Source of the DNA: an uncultured Oscillospiraceae bacterium
GTDB taxonomy: Bacteria > Bacillota > Clostridia > Oscillospirales > Ruminococcaceae
Length of the DNA: 25,655 nt
Reading direction: 5' to 3'
Assembly (NCBI GenBank): GCA_934232845.1
Contig: CAKQGD010000024.1
Span: forward strand, 1 to 25,655
Shown: positions 6,971 to 14,631 of the stretch, piece by piece
How positions within the stretch are numbered: the stretch's first letter is position 1
How the letters are laid out: each line of letters begins with the position of its first letter
Translations under genes and position numbers: made by a program
The notes under the pieces: model-generated
What the model saw: the letters and a program-made list of their open reading frames with translations, nothing else
What the model was told of the DNA's origin: nothing
Databases searched by the model: none

Positions 6971-8493
6971 TACTCTATTCCTCCATAGGGTGCGAATAAA
7001 TCCTCTATTCTCATGATATAGGAGTTCACTTTTTTCAATCCTTCCATTAACATTCTTTTGTCAATTTCTGTGAGATTTGGGTTCTTCATTGAGCCTTCCA
7101 AAGCTTTCTGAATTTTTTTGAGTGATCTATAAGAATCTGCCATTTCGCCTGCGTGGTCAAAATATCCGCCTTTTCCATTCGGGACAGGATTCCCCTGTAA
7201 GTCTCTCAAAGTTCCGCTAAAATCTTGCTCTGTCAAATGATCATTGATCGTATTATCTAATGTACTGAGCCTGTTCTTTTGTGCAATAGTTAATGTATTA
7301 GAGACGGCACTATTTTCATCCTCAAAACTGCCTTCAATCGTAGCTTCTGCATCAATATCGTTTTTGAGGGGAGTATTGTATTTGTTTAGTATATCAGATT
7401 CCTGCGGGGATTTCATCCCATCGTTTACCGTCTTGCCTCCAATGGTGTCAAGCGCGGTTCTTCCCACGTCGAAAACACCCCCAACGGCAAACGAGACCAG
7501 CGCCCTATACAATTCTTCCCGAATGTCCCTCGGCGTGTCCCGATCCAGCATCAGGTTCTCAAACACACGCTGCAGCTCATCCTCCGCCAGAGATTCTATT
7601 CCTTCTCCCGCGGCGTTTCCGAGTACCTGCGCCAGTTTCTTCCGGCTCAGCTTTTCCAGCCACGCAAGCGTGCGATTCGGCAGCAGCCCCAGCAGCTTTT
7701 GTCCCGCCGCGCTCCCCGCCATCTTTTTCAGCAGGGGTGAGCCCCACTTGCCCGCAATCCCGAACATGCTTTCCACTCCCGCCGACACGGCGCCCGACCC
7801 GATTCCCATTTCGAGCGCTTTCTGTGCGTCGCCGGTTTCGTCAAGCACCTGCGTCGCCTTATCTGCGCCGCTTTCCGCCGCTATAAGCCCGAGAAACGGC
7901 AGTCCCGTCACGCCTGCTGTCAATGCGGTCGAGCCCATATCCGCGGCGGCATAAGTCGCGTCGCCAAGGAAACCGTGCTCCTCCTGCGCCCACTTTCGGC
8001 GGGCGGATTCCGCTTGATTTCTCAGAGGATTCTCTTCCCCGGGATCGTATTCGGGGATCAGCTTTAAAAGCAGCCAATCGGCAAAAGCACGATCCATTGC
8101 CATAGCCGCATTCGCTTCTTCACTCAGCCGCAGGTAAGTATCCATATCTCTGTTTTTCAGCGCTTCCTGCGCCTGATAAAGCATTTCTTCCGCTTGCTCC
8201 GCTTTTTGCAGACGCTGTTTGGCTCCCGCGCGAGCGGTACGAAGAAAGTTTTCTGCCGTACGGTCCATTTTTTCCAAGGGATTTACCGCTCTGAGCAGAG
8301 TATCCAGACTTTCTAAAAGACTCGCTTCGGGATTTCCGGCCTGCTGACGCGCCAGCAGCTTCGCGTCCTCCTGCTGCGCCAAGCGCATCTCCGCGGCCTG
8401 ATTGGACGTCATGATTCTGCCGCCGTACTTTTCAAGCACCGCTCGCTCGTTTGGCCCGTGATAGACGCCGTTTTGATCGGGGATGAATCGCAT
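6970..8493 (-). CDS. Displaced polymorphic toxin module with Ntox28-type C-terminus (copy A)
   Basis: In this 507-aa protein, residues 3-52 are a linker shared with the 816-aa proteins (FIPDQNGVYHGPNERAVLEKY). Residues 53-366 are a helical body with Gly/Ala-rich hydrophobic stretches (GVTGLPFLGLIAAESGADKA; GEGIESLAEDELQRVFENL) that might help membrane passage. Residues 367-507 are the unique C-terminus. Its end, YFDHAGEMADSYRSLKKIQKAL with NPNLTEIDKRMLMEGL, resembles polymorphic toxin type 28 (Ntox28), a predicted RNase. Residues 1-366 are identical to those of the 497-aa protein. There is no Shine-Dalgarno site before the ATG, a terminator stands just upstream, and no phage-type N-terminus is present, so it is probably a silent or weakly expressed module rather than a full toxin. 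Confidence 0.65.
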   Translation of the reverse strand: MRFIPDQNGVYHGPNERAVLEKYGGRIMTSNQAAEMRLAQQEDAKLLARQQAGNPEASLLESLDTLLRAVNPLEKMDRTAENFLRTARAGAKQRLQKAEQAEEMLYQAQEALKNRDMDTYLRLSEEANAAMAMDRAFADWLLLKLIPEYDPGEENPLRNQAESARRKWAQEEHGFLGDATYAAADMGSTALTAGVTGLPFLGLIAAESGADKATQVLDETGDAQKALEMGIGSGAVSAGVESMFGIAGKWGSPLLKKMAGSAAGQKLLGLLPNRTLAWLEKLSRKKLAQVLGNAAGEGIESLAEDELQRVFENLMLDRDTPRDIREELYRALVSFAVGGVFDVGRTALDTIGGKTVNDGMKSPQESDILNKYNTPLKNDIDAEATIEGSFEDENSAVSNTLTIAQKNRLSTLDNTINDHLTEQDFSGTLRDLQGNPVPNGKGGYFDHAGEMADSYRSLKKIQKALEGSMKNPNLTEIDKRMLMEGLKKVNSYIMRIEDLFAPYGGIE

Positions 8494-8516
8494 TTTGGTC
8501 GGTTGTAATTCGGTAT

Positions 8517-8557
8517 AAAAAACAAAGCCACTGATTCAAGGTAAATCTGTGGCTTTG
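8517..8557 (-). terminator. Intrinsic terminator between the nuclease fragment and the 507-aa module (A)
   Basis: A 14-bp stem (8544-8557 with 8523-8536, one mismatch) is followed on the minus strand by TTTTTT. It begins 13 bp past the stop of the 174-aa fragment and just before the 507-aa gene. Confidence 0.8.
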
Positions 8558-8569
8558 TTCATCCAACTA

Positions 8570-9094
8570 TTATACAATAACTTGCCTTAGCGCTGTATCA
8601 ATTAAAGCATTTCTTCCATAAGTAGTTGTTACATTGTAGTTTTTAACTTCAATACTGGAACCTATTGTATAAAAGTCTGGTCTTGAGCTTCCTTTTGTAC
8701 CATAAGAAACCCCTTCTCCATTAAGGAATGATTTTTGCGCTTCGTAATCTGGATTCAAATTACCCACATAAATCTCTGATTCTCTCCATGAAGGCCTTTC
8801 TTCTATTGTATCATTTTCGGCATCTGCAATTAACAGTTTGAACTTATCTTCAATCGAATCATCCGAACCAGCGTCATTCCCCTGAGCAATACCCTCGACC
8901 GCCTGTGCTTCGCTCTCCCCGTGTACCTGCTCCAGATAGCCGTCAAGTGTGGCATCTTCTGTCTCGTTTTTTGTTATCATACCGCCGGATTCTTCTGTTG
9001 GCAAGGGCTTTTTCAGTGTATTTTCCTGCGGATCCATTTTAGATGAAAAAAGAAAATTTACGTCTCCGCCATCCGCTACATAGCAGGAATACAA
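8570..9094 (-). pseudogene. Orphan PD-(D/E)XK-like nuclease toxin fragment, copy A
   Basis: The 174-aa open frame begins at a TTG without a ribosome site. It contains the junction GGMIT (37-41), a short linker with IAQGNDA (69-75) and a C-terminal domain. The latter has SFLNGEGVSYGTKGSSRPDFY and SIEVKNYN; D140, E149 and K151 give the D-X8-E-X-K pattern of PD-(D/E)XK nucleases. The domain stops at ALRQVIV just before a terminator, earlier than I would expect for the family, and no immunity gene follows. I read it as a truncated relic of a nuclease toxin. Copy B is identical. The nuclease fold call is moderately sure. Confidence 0.6.
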
Positions 9095-9124
9095 AAGACC
9101 CGCTTCGTATGGCAGAAAGAAAAG

Positions 9125-9181
9125 AGCCGCTCGATGATATACACTCCATTTTGGGGTGTATTAGCACATAAGAGCGGCTTT
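9125..9181. terminator. Nested hairpin terminator after the 108-aa immunity gene (A), probably bidirectional
   Basis: The outer stem AGCCGCTC/GAGCGGCT (9125-9132 with 9172-9179) encloses an inner stem ATACACTCC/GGGGTGTAT (9139-9147 with 9153-9161). T-rich tracts lie on both outer sides. It begins about 30 bp past the immunity stop. Confidence 0.65.
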
Positions 9182-9211
9182 TTATAGTGTATGATTACTA
9201 TAATCTTAGAT

Positions 9212-9538
9212 TCATAACAAAGACATCTGCAATTCCTTTTCCACTTGATCTAACAAGCTGTCAATTGGTTGATCCAAGGAATAAAGATCACCATCTTCTG
9301 TGATATTTTTTAAAACATCTTCCTCATTATCTGCCCATTCAATTACAAGGTTCCTCTGTCCATTGGGGAAAAGAAGCAGTGTGGGCTTACAAAACGTATT
9401 TTTTCTTTTGAAAAATTTTCCACTTTTGAATAGTCTCTGTTGAAAACCATTTTTTAAAAAAATTTTTTCCACAGCAGTTATATACGGCAACAAATCACCA
9501 TAATCATTTTTTATTTCTATAATTTCATAAGTATTCAT
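9212..9538 (-). CDS. Probable immunity protein for the 816-aa toxin, copy A
   Basis: This 108-aa acidic-tailed soluble protein belongs to no family I recognise. It starts 4 bp after the stop of the 816-aa gene, and AGGAAAGGAAG in the last toxin codons acts as its ribosome site, the usual spacing of toxin/immunity pairs. The middle (KPTLLLFPNGQRNLVIEWAD) suggests beta strands and the end (PIDSLLDQVEKELQ) a helix. Its DNA is AT-rich. The immunity role is inferred from position and size. Copy B at 15274-15600 encodes the same protein. Confidence 0.55.
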   Translation of the reverse strand: MNTYEIIEIKNDYGDLLPYITAVEKIFLKNGFQQRLFKSGKFFKRKNTFCKPTLLLFPNGQRNLVIEWADNEEDVLKNITEDGDLYSLDQPIDSLLDQVEKELQMSLL

Positions 9539-9542
9539 AACA

Positions 9543-11993
9543 CTATTCTTCCTTTCCTAAAACAATTCTTATTATGCCTGTTTGACCAGACGAAATCTTA
9601 AAATACGCTCCCTCATGATGACTTTTGGCAATCGGATGAAATTGCAATATTTTATCTCCACCCCAATGTAAGCGATATCCTCCGCCATCTTCAAAAGGTA
9701 TTCCTCTTAAACTTCCGCGTCCTAATGGAAGAGGGTCATATCCACTTTCCTTTAAAGAATAGAACACGATATCAGGTGCCACTTTTTTTAGTTGATTCGG
9801 GAATAAAAATAATAAGTCCAATTCATTATTGGTAACTTTCTGATTAAAAATACTTCCTTCTTTTATTTCTAACAAAGTAACTCTATCATTGTTTTCTTCG
9901 TCTGTAAGATTCGATTTAGCACCTGAAACATCTGGCTTTTCCTGATCTTTCCCCGCAAGAGACGCCTGCTGCACAATAAGAACGTCCTCTTCCGTCGCCT
10001 TGTCCCACCAGCGCCGACCATATTCTCTTTTCAGCTCCTGCACCGCGTCCGGCGTCAGGTTCTTGTACAGCGGCGTATTCAAGGCGGGGTCATCCGTCGC
10101 GGCAAGCCCCAGCAGATACTTCGCCTTTTGCAGCTGTTCCGGCGTGACGGTCTGTGCCCAATCCTCGCCATATTCTTGCGTCAGATAGCGAACCAGCTGT
10201 GAGTTCTCCGATGCTGTGGCCGATGCATCGGCAGCAGTCTCATCCGGCGTCTGTACGGAGGCTTTTTCAGATGGCTTTGATGCTTTTTCAATATTCTCCG
10301 TGCTTTTGGCGTCACGTTGCGCCGCCTGCTCCTGCGCCGGAAAAACTACTCCGCTTTCTGTTATCATACCGCCATTGATATCCGTTTGCAAGGCCGATGT
10401 GTCGATCAGGGAAGCTTTTCTCCCGGAGACAACGTTGCTTCCCGTGCCAAACGCCAGTCCGGACAGCATGCCGCCCAGCGCGTCCAGCCCGAGCTGTATC
10501 GCAAAGTCCAGTGCGGCTCTCTTATTTGCCTCCTCTTTACTCATGTCCTGATCGATATAGTTCTGTACGTTTTGCCGGATTGCCGACTTATCCGCCAGAA
10601 TTATCTCGTCTGCAACGGCGTTGAACAGAGAGGTGTTGACTTCCTCAGAGCCTTCCGTAAACATCTGTTTGAGCGTGTTTATGATCCACTGCTTTGCGTT
10701 GGACGGGCTTTCCAGCTTAAGCAGCTTGTCGAGGGAATGCTCCTCAAAAAAGCCCTCTGCAATTCCTGCCAGCAGTCCCACTGTAAACGCCTGATCATCC
10801 GTCGCACCGCGTTCCTTCGCTTCTCTCGCGCTGTTGACCGCTGCCGAGCCGCTCAGTACCCAGCCTGCGTTCGGCACACCAAGCGCGTGCAGGGCGATCA
10901 CTCCCGTGGAATCCGCCATGCTCATGCCGGTCTGATAAAGAAAACTCATCACCGCACCGCTGGTTTCTTCGATTTCCCGCGCGGAGGTTTCTCTTGCGGC
11001 TGCCGCCTTGGCGGAGGCGTCCTGATACTGTGTGTTCCAGTCGATCGGCGCTCTCGGCTCATCTTTTTTCCCGATGTTTCTGGCGGCCTCCTGCAGCAAA
11101 AGATCTGTTCCCGCAAGGATATTTCCAAGCAGGTTCTGCGGAATGGAGGCTATGCTTCCCTCCAGCTTATGTCCTCGGGCATACTCCATTTCAACTGCCT
11201 GATCGAGTTTTTTCTGCAAGTCTGCGATTATTTCTTCCTGCGTGCGGGAATCGCCGTTCCTCTGCGCATCCAAAAGCGCGGACTGCACTGCTGCGTCTTT
11301 GATCGTCAATTTTTTCTCGTTTTTACCGACGCCCCCGGTCATGACCATTTGCGCAGTCTGCTCTTTGATTTCGTCCAGTCTGCGTTCGTTCAGGAAATAG
11401 GAGATCCATTCGAGGTATCTTTCCGCTTCTTCTCTGACGAAAACATTGTACAGATAATTATAGTTTGTGCGTTCCTCTTCGGTCATATAGCCGTATTTTT
11501 CAAGGTCCGAAAGCTGCGCATGCGGTTTCTGGCGCTCTCCGTTTATGTCGTTGATGTACCGGTATGTAAGATCTCCGCCCGACTCCGTGACAACCGACTT
11601 TTCCTGATATCCGGGTCTTTGACTGATATCTCCGAAATGCGCCTGTTTTTCCTCAAACCATGCCGCATTTTCCTGCGCTTCCTGTTCGGCCTGCTGACGC
11701 GCCAGCAGCTTCGCATCCTCCTGCTGCGCCATGCGCACTTCCGCGGACTGATTGGATGTCGTGATTCTGCCGCCGTACTTTTCAAGCACCGCTCGCTCGT
11801 TTGGCCCGTGGTAGACGCCGTTTTGATCGGGGATGAATTCTGTCTCCTGTGCTGTCGGCAGCACGGCTGTTTCCGATGTGTGGTTTGCCGCTTTTCGCAT
11901 ATACGCCCGCACATAATCGTCATAGTCCGCATATTTCCCGGCAGAGGCGCTGCCTGCATTCATCTGCCTCTGCGGTGATTTGTCACCCGCCAT
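9543..11993 (-). CDS. Displaced polymorphic toxin module, 816 aa, copy A
   Basis: Modules in order are: residues 12-31 (NAGSASAGKYADYDDYVRAY), matching the linker of the 494-aa carrier; 53-102, matching the start of the 507/497-aa proteins; a helical body to about 540 with hydrophobic stretches (TGVIALHALGVPNAGWVLSG; ALGGMLSGLAFGTGSN); a third linker at 541-682 starting GGMITES; and the toxin domain at 683-816. The last carries YRLHWGGDKILQFHP, SHHEGAYFKISSG and GIIRIVLG. Conserved-looking His and a compact beta-rich end suggest a nuclease-like toxin, but I cannot name the family. It lacks the 494-aa carrier's N-terminus. No Shine-Dalgarno site precedes the ATG. The sequence is identical to copy B. 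A 108-aa immunity candidate follows. Confidence 0.65.
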   Translation of the reverse strand: MAGDKSPQRQMNAGSASAGKYADYDDYVRAYMRKAANHTSETAVLPTAQETEFIPDQNGVYHGPNERAVLEKYGGRITTSNQSAEVRMAQQEDAKLLARQQAEQEAQENAAWFEEKQAHFGDISQRPGYQEKSVVTESGGDLTYRYINDINGERQKPHAQLSDLEKYGYMTEEERTNYNYLYNVFVREEAERYLEWISYFLNERRLDEIKEQTAQMVMTGGVGKNEKKLTIKDAAVQSALLDAQRNGDSRTQEEIIADLQKKLDQAVEMEYARGHKLEGSIASIPQNLLGNILAGTDLLLQEAARNIGKKDEPRAPIDWNTQYQDASAKAAAARETSAREIEETSGAVMSFLYQTGMSMADSTGVIALHALGVPNAGWVLSGSAAVNSAREAKERGATDDQAFTVGLLAGIAEGFFEEHSLDKLLKLESPSNAKQWIINTLKQMFTEGSEEVNTSLFNAVADEIILADKSAIRQNVQNYIDQDMSKEEANKRAALDFAIQLGLDALGGMLSGLAFGTGSNVVSGRKASLIDTSALQTDINGGMITESGVVFPAQEQAAQRDAKSTENIEKASKPSEKASVQTPDETAADASATASENSQLVRYLTQEYGEDWAQTVTPEQLQKAKYLLGLAATDDPALNTPLYKNLTPDAVQELKREYGRRWWDKATEEDVLIVQQASLAGKDQEKPDVSGAKSNLTDEENNDRVTLLEIKEGSIFNQKVTNNELDLLFLFPNQLKKVAPDIVFYSLKESGYDPLPLGRGSLRGIPFEDGGGYRLHWGGDKILQFHPIAKSHHEGAYFKISSGQTGIIRIVLGKEE
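10360..10373. repeat. 14-bp module-junction sequence, one of five copies
   Basis: GTTATCATACCGCC occurs here and at 6364-6377, 8973-8986, 15035-15048 and 16422-16435. On the coding strand it reads GGCGGTATGATAAC and encodes G-G-M-I-T. Sequence upstream of it is unrelated between the 816-aa genes, the 250-aa fragment and the 174-aa fragment, so it marks a recombination boundary. Confidence 0.7.
11688..11838. repeat. Second-level linker repeat (151 bp)
   Basis: This stretch inside the 816-aa gene (A) matches 8338-8488 at the start of the 507-aa gene with about 8 mismatches; the B copies are 17750-17900 and 14400-14550. Similarity starts and stops sharply. It encodes FIPDQNGVYHGPNERAVLEKY and what follows, and could serve as homology for exchange of toxin ends. 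Confidence 0.8.
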
Positions 11994-11996
11994 TTC

Positions 11997-12025
11997 TTGA
12001 CTTCTACTATAGGCTTTGCTATATT
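11997..12025 (+). promoter_or_regulatory. Promoter of the frameshifted membrane-protein gene, copy A
   Basis: TTGACT (11997-12002), a 17-nt spacer, and TATATT (12020-12025) reproduce the promoter of the intact copy at 18059-18087 exactly. It is therefore likely still active although the gene it drives is broken. Confidence 0.6.
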
Positions 12026-12055
12026 GAAAATAAGAATTGCAATGAGGATGGTCAA

Positions 12056-12614
12056 ATGAATTTTAAAGAAAAATGGTATTTCTGGCAGAATAATCAAAAT
12101 CGTCATAATTTCCTTTTCTGCAATTATTCATCTGGCGCGTATTTTCCTCTTTGGTTTGATTATCGCTGTCGTTTATTTCATTTCGGTATATTCGTATTTG
12201 AATATTGGGAACGCGAAACGACTTCCCCCATTTTCTGCTCAGCTTTTTGAATCTCCGCTGCCTGCTGAAACCGAATTGCTTGACGCCGACCAATATCTGG
12301 GTATTCTTCATCACGGCAACAGCGAACGCGAGAAGTATTATGCGGCTCTTTTGGTCAAAAGCGCCCTTTCACAGGACGAATTGCAGACATATTACGAAAA
12401 GATTGCCGCCGATTTTTCCGTTCCGCGTAAAAAGCCTTTTCCCATCCCGCTTATCTATGATGAACCCGCTTTGGAGGTGCATATCTGTTCTCCGCTGTCC
12501 TGTCAACAAGAATCGTACTATCCTCCCGAGGGTCAAACCTATCCCTTCTGCGACGATACTTTAACGCAGATGACTTCTTTTGAAAATATATATTTTGTCT
12601 GTGTCGAATATTAA
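12056..12614 (+). pseudogene. Frameshifted copy of the membrane-anchored immunity-like gene
   Basis: Compared with the intact gene at 18118-18675, this copy has one extra T in the run at 12061-12064, so the frame from the ATG is lost after two codons and ends at a stop near 12248. The remaining frame (from about 12156) still encodes nearly all of the soluble part (NIGNAKRLPPFSAQLFESP, then ICSPLSCQQESYYPPEG). About two dozen substitutions in 600 bp separate the copies. The adjacent toxin is reduced to 19 codons, so loss of both partners is coherent. Confidence 0.7.
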
Positions 12615-12616
12615 GT

Positions 12617-12645
12617 AAAGCGGCTTCTATAGAAGAAGCCGCTTT
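12617..12645. terminator. Hairpin between convergent relics (degenerate terminator, A)
   Basis: AAAGCGGCTTCT and AGAAGCCGCTTT form a 12-bp perfect stem with a 5-nt loop. The T run that follows in copy B (18704-18708) is interrupted here by GCC, so termination to the right may be weaker. Confidence 0.55.
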
Positions 12646-12647
12646 GC

Positions 12648-12707
12648 CTATTCCAAAAACTCTTTCATATAGGGGAAATATTCTATTTTCAGCTTGCGAT
12701 AAGCCCT
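12648..12707 (-). pseudogene. 19-codon relic of a lysozyme-like toxin gene
   Basis: On the minus strand this encodes RAYRKLKIEYFPYMKEFLE and a TAG stop, matching the last residues of the 494-aa carrier (DRYGKLTVEYFPYMKEFLE). An in-frame TAG lies immediately upstream at 12708-12710 and the similarity ends there. It shows that a second lysozyme-like toxin end once stood next to the frameshifted immunity-like gene. Confidence 0.75.
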
Positions 12708-12710
12708 CTA

Positions 12711-12804
12711 TAAGTTGTTGCGGGTTAATAATTGAAAATATAAAGATTTAAGCGAATTCTTCCTCTTGAAATTAAAAATTCACTTAGTTCTTTGAAAAAT
12801 TAAA
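12711..12804. other. Short AT-rich gap with no gene
   Basis: Between the lysozyme relic and the zinc-ribbon immunity gene I see only AT-rich sequence with no stable hairpin. Unlike the other toxin/immunity pairs, the pair to its right has no clear terminator here. Confidence 0.4.
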
Positions 12805-13047
12805 TCATTTCATAGAACTTTTAAAAATTCTTATACCCCAATTTTGCTTTTTTATCTCATCCAAATTGGGGTAAACAATTTTTTTGTATTTCCCCCTTGT
12901 TCCATTTTGACATTTCAAAGCATCTAAGGGATCATCCCATTCTGCCTCACATTCATCACAACAAATATATACTTTTTGCGTTCTCTCGTCTTTTACTATT
13001 TCCAATAACCCTTGTTTACATACTTGACATTTACCTATGTTATACAC
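12805..13047 (-). CDS. Probable zinc-ribbon immunity protein for the 497-aa toxin
   Basis: The 80-aa protein (start GTG) begins VYNIGKCQVCKQGLLEIV and has a second pair ICCDECEAEW; Cys 7, 10, 31 and 34 fit one zinc ribbon. The GTG at 13047 is chosen because GGGAGG lies 7 nt upstream; the in-frame ATG at 13065 has no such site and overlaps the toxin stop. It follows the 497-aa toxin directly and is AT-rich. Small zinc-ribbon proteins are found as immunity partners in polymorphic toxin loci, which together with position supports the call. Its toxin partner is unique to this copy of the repeat. Confidence 0.6.
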   Translation of the reverse strand: MYNIGKCQVCKQGLLEIVKDERTQKVYICCDECEAEWDDPLDALKCQNGTRGKYKKIVYPNLDEIKKQNWGIRIFKSSMK

Positions 13048-13061
13048 TATATTACCTCCCT

Positions 13062-14555
13062 TCATTTATGGTAATCCCCAAAAGATGGAAATGCGGTAAC
13101 TAAATCTGTACTTCCCTCAAGCGTAATAATTGTTATATAGTCCATTCGGGCGCCTTTATTCATATATCCACTCTCGTAACCAGCATTATAATATGGAATA
13201 TTATAAATTAATCCACCCATTCCATCTGATATAGGGTCAACCAAATGTCGTTGTTCCCATGCTCTGTTTATCATCTCTACGGAATTCCCATTAAAAACCC
13301 CATGTGTTTCGCGGTTAATATCTGGAACAGAATGCCGGTCTATGTGTTTTGTTCTGGTTTCACCTTTTTTACTAATTACTGCATCCCAATTTAGTCTTTC
13401 ATTTAATTCTCCAAAACTGTCCTTGCTTATGGATTTCTCTTGTTTTTTAATTATACCAGATTCCTGCGGGGATTTCATCCCATCGTTTACCGTCTTGCCT
13501 CCAATGGTGTCAAGCGCGGTTCTTCCCACGTCGAAAACACCCCCAACGGCAAACGAGACCAGCGCCCTATACAATTCTTCCCGAATGTCCCTCGGCGTGT
13601 CCCGATCCAGCATCAGGTTCTCAAACACACGCTGCAGCTCATCCTCCGCCAGAGATTCTATTCCTTCTCCCGCGGCGTTTCCGAGTACCTGCGCCAGTTT
13701 CTTCCGGCTCAGCTTTTCCAGCCACGCAAGCGTGCGATTCGGCAGCAGCCCCAGCAGCTTTTGTCCCGCCGCGCTCCCCGCCATCTTTTTCAGCAGGGGT
13801 GAGCCCCACTTGCCCGCAATCCCGAACATGCTTTCCACTCCCGCCGACACGGCGCCCGACCCGATTCCCATTTCGAGCGCTTTCTGTGCGTCGCCGGTTT
13901 CGTCAAGCACCTGCGTCGCCTTATCTGCGCCGCTTTCCGCCGCTATAAGCCCGAGAAACGGCAGTCCCGTCACGCCTGCTGTCAATGCGGTCGAGCCCAT
14001 ATCCGCGGCGGCATAAGTCGCGTCGCCAAGGAAACCGTGCTCCTCCTGCGCCCACTTTCGGCGGGCGGATTCCGCTTGATTTCTCAGAGGATTCTCTTCC
14101 CCGGGATCGTATTCGGGGATCAGCTTTAAAAGCAGCCAATCGGCAAAAGCACGATCCATTGCCATAGCCGCATTCGCTTCTTCACTCAGCCGCAGGTAAG
14201 TATCCATATCTCTGTTTTTCAGCGCTTCCTGCGCCTGATAAAGCATTTCTTCCGCTTGCTCCGCTTTTTGCAGACGCTGTTTGGCTCCCGCGCGAGCGGT
14301 ACGAAGAAAGTTTTCTGCCGTACGGTCCATTTTTTCCAAGGGATTTACCGCTCTGAGCAGAGTATCCAGACTTTCTAAAAGACTCGCTTCGGGATTTCCG
14401 GCCTGCTGACGCGCCAGCAGCTTCGCGTCCTCCTGCTGCGCCAAGCGCATCTCCGCGGCCTGATTGGACGTCATGATTCTGCCGCCGTACTTTTCAAGCA
14501 CCGCTCGCTCGTTTGGCCCGTGATAGACGCCGTTTTGATCGGGGATGAATCGCAT
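13062..14555 (-). CDS. Displaced polymorphic toxin module with an unnamed C-terminus (copy B, 497 aa)
   Basis: Residues 1-366 are identical to the 507-aa protein; residues 367-497 are unrelated and begin exactly at the repeat boundary. The unique end carries KHIDRHSVPD, ETHGVF, NIPYYNAGYESGY, MDYITIIT and DLVTAFPSFG. The His residues followed by a beta-rich end with a terminal AFP motif recall small RNase toxins of the BECR group, but I cannot assign a family. The immunity candidate downstream has its ribosome site just after the toxin stop. As with copy A there is no ribosome site before the ATG and a terminator lies upstream, so expression is doubtful. Confidence 0.62.
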   Translation of the reverse strand: MRFIPDQNGVYHGPNERAVLEKYGGRIMTSNQAAEMRLAQQEDAKLLARQQAGNPEASLLESLDTLLRAVNPLEKMDRTAENFLRTARAGAKQRLQKAEQAEEMLYQAQEALKNRDMDTYLRLSEEANAAMAMDRAFADWLLLKLIPEYDPGEENPLRNQAESARRKWAQEEHGFLGDATYAAADMGSTALTAGVTGLPFLGLIAAESGADKATQVLDETGDAQKALEMGIGSGAVSAGVESMFGIAGKWGSPLLKKMAGSAAGQKLLGLLPNRTLAWLEKLSRKKLAQVLGNAAGEGIESLAEDELQRVFENLMLDRDTPRDIREELYRALVSFAVGGVFDVGRTALDTIGGKTVNDGMKSPQESGIIKKQEKSISKDSFGELNERLNWDAVISKKGETRTKHIDRHSVPDINRETHGVFNGNSVEMINRAWEQRHLVDPISDGMGGLIYNIPYYNAGYESGYMNKGARMDYITIITLEGSTDLVTAFPSFGDYHK

Positions 14556-14578
14556 TTTGGTCGGTTGTAATTCGGTAT

Positions 14579-14619
14579 AAAAAACAAAGCCACTGATTCA
14601 AGGTAAATCTGTGGCTTTG
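14579..14619 (-). terminator. Intrinsic terminator between the nuclease fragment and the 497-aa module (B)
   Basis: This is the exact copy of the stem at 8517-8557, with its T run on the minus strand. Confidence 0.8.
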
Positions 14620-14631
14620 TTCATCCAACTA

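Larger units (their letters stand above)
7390..12039. repeat. Identical direct repeat, copy A (about 4.65 kb, offset 6062 bp)
   Basis: This block and 13452-18101 appear base-for-base identical: all compared lines match and all open frames, including antisense ones, translate identically. Identity stops abruptly at the toxin-domain boundary on the left (7389-7394 against 13451-13456). On the right it gives way to about 95 percent similarity at 12040/18102. The block carries the shared body of the 507/497-aa genes, the 174-aa fragment, a 108-aa immunity gene and the 816-aa gene. Confidence 0.93.

Noticed and set aside
10317..11978. 553-aa plus-strand open frame (and its copy at 16379-18040)
   Set aside because: It is antisense to the 816-aa gene, has no ribosome site, and its Arg/Phe/Leu-rich composition is that of a shadow; the minus-strand frame has the linkers shared with other modules.
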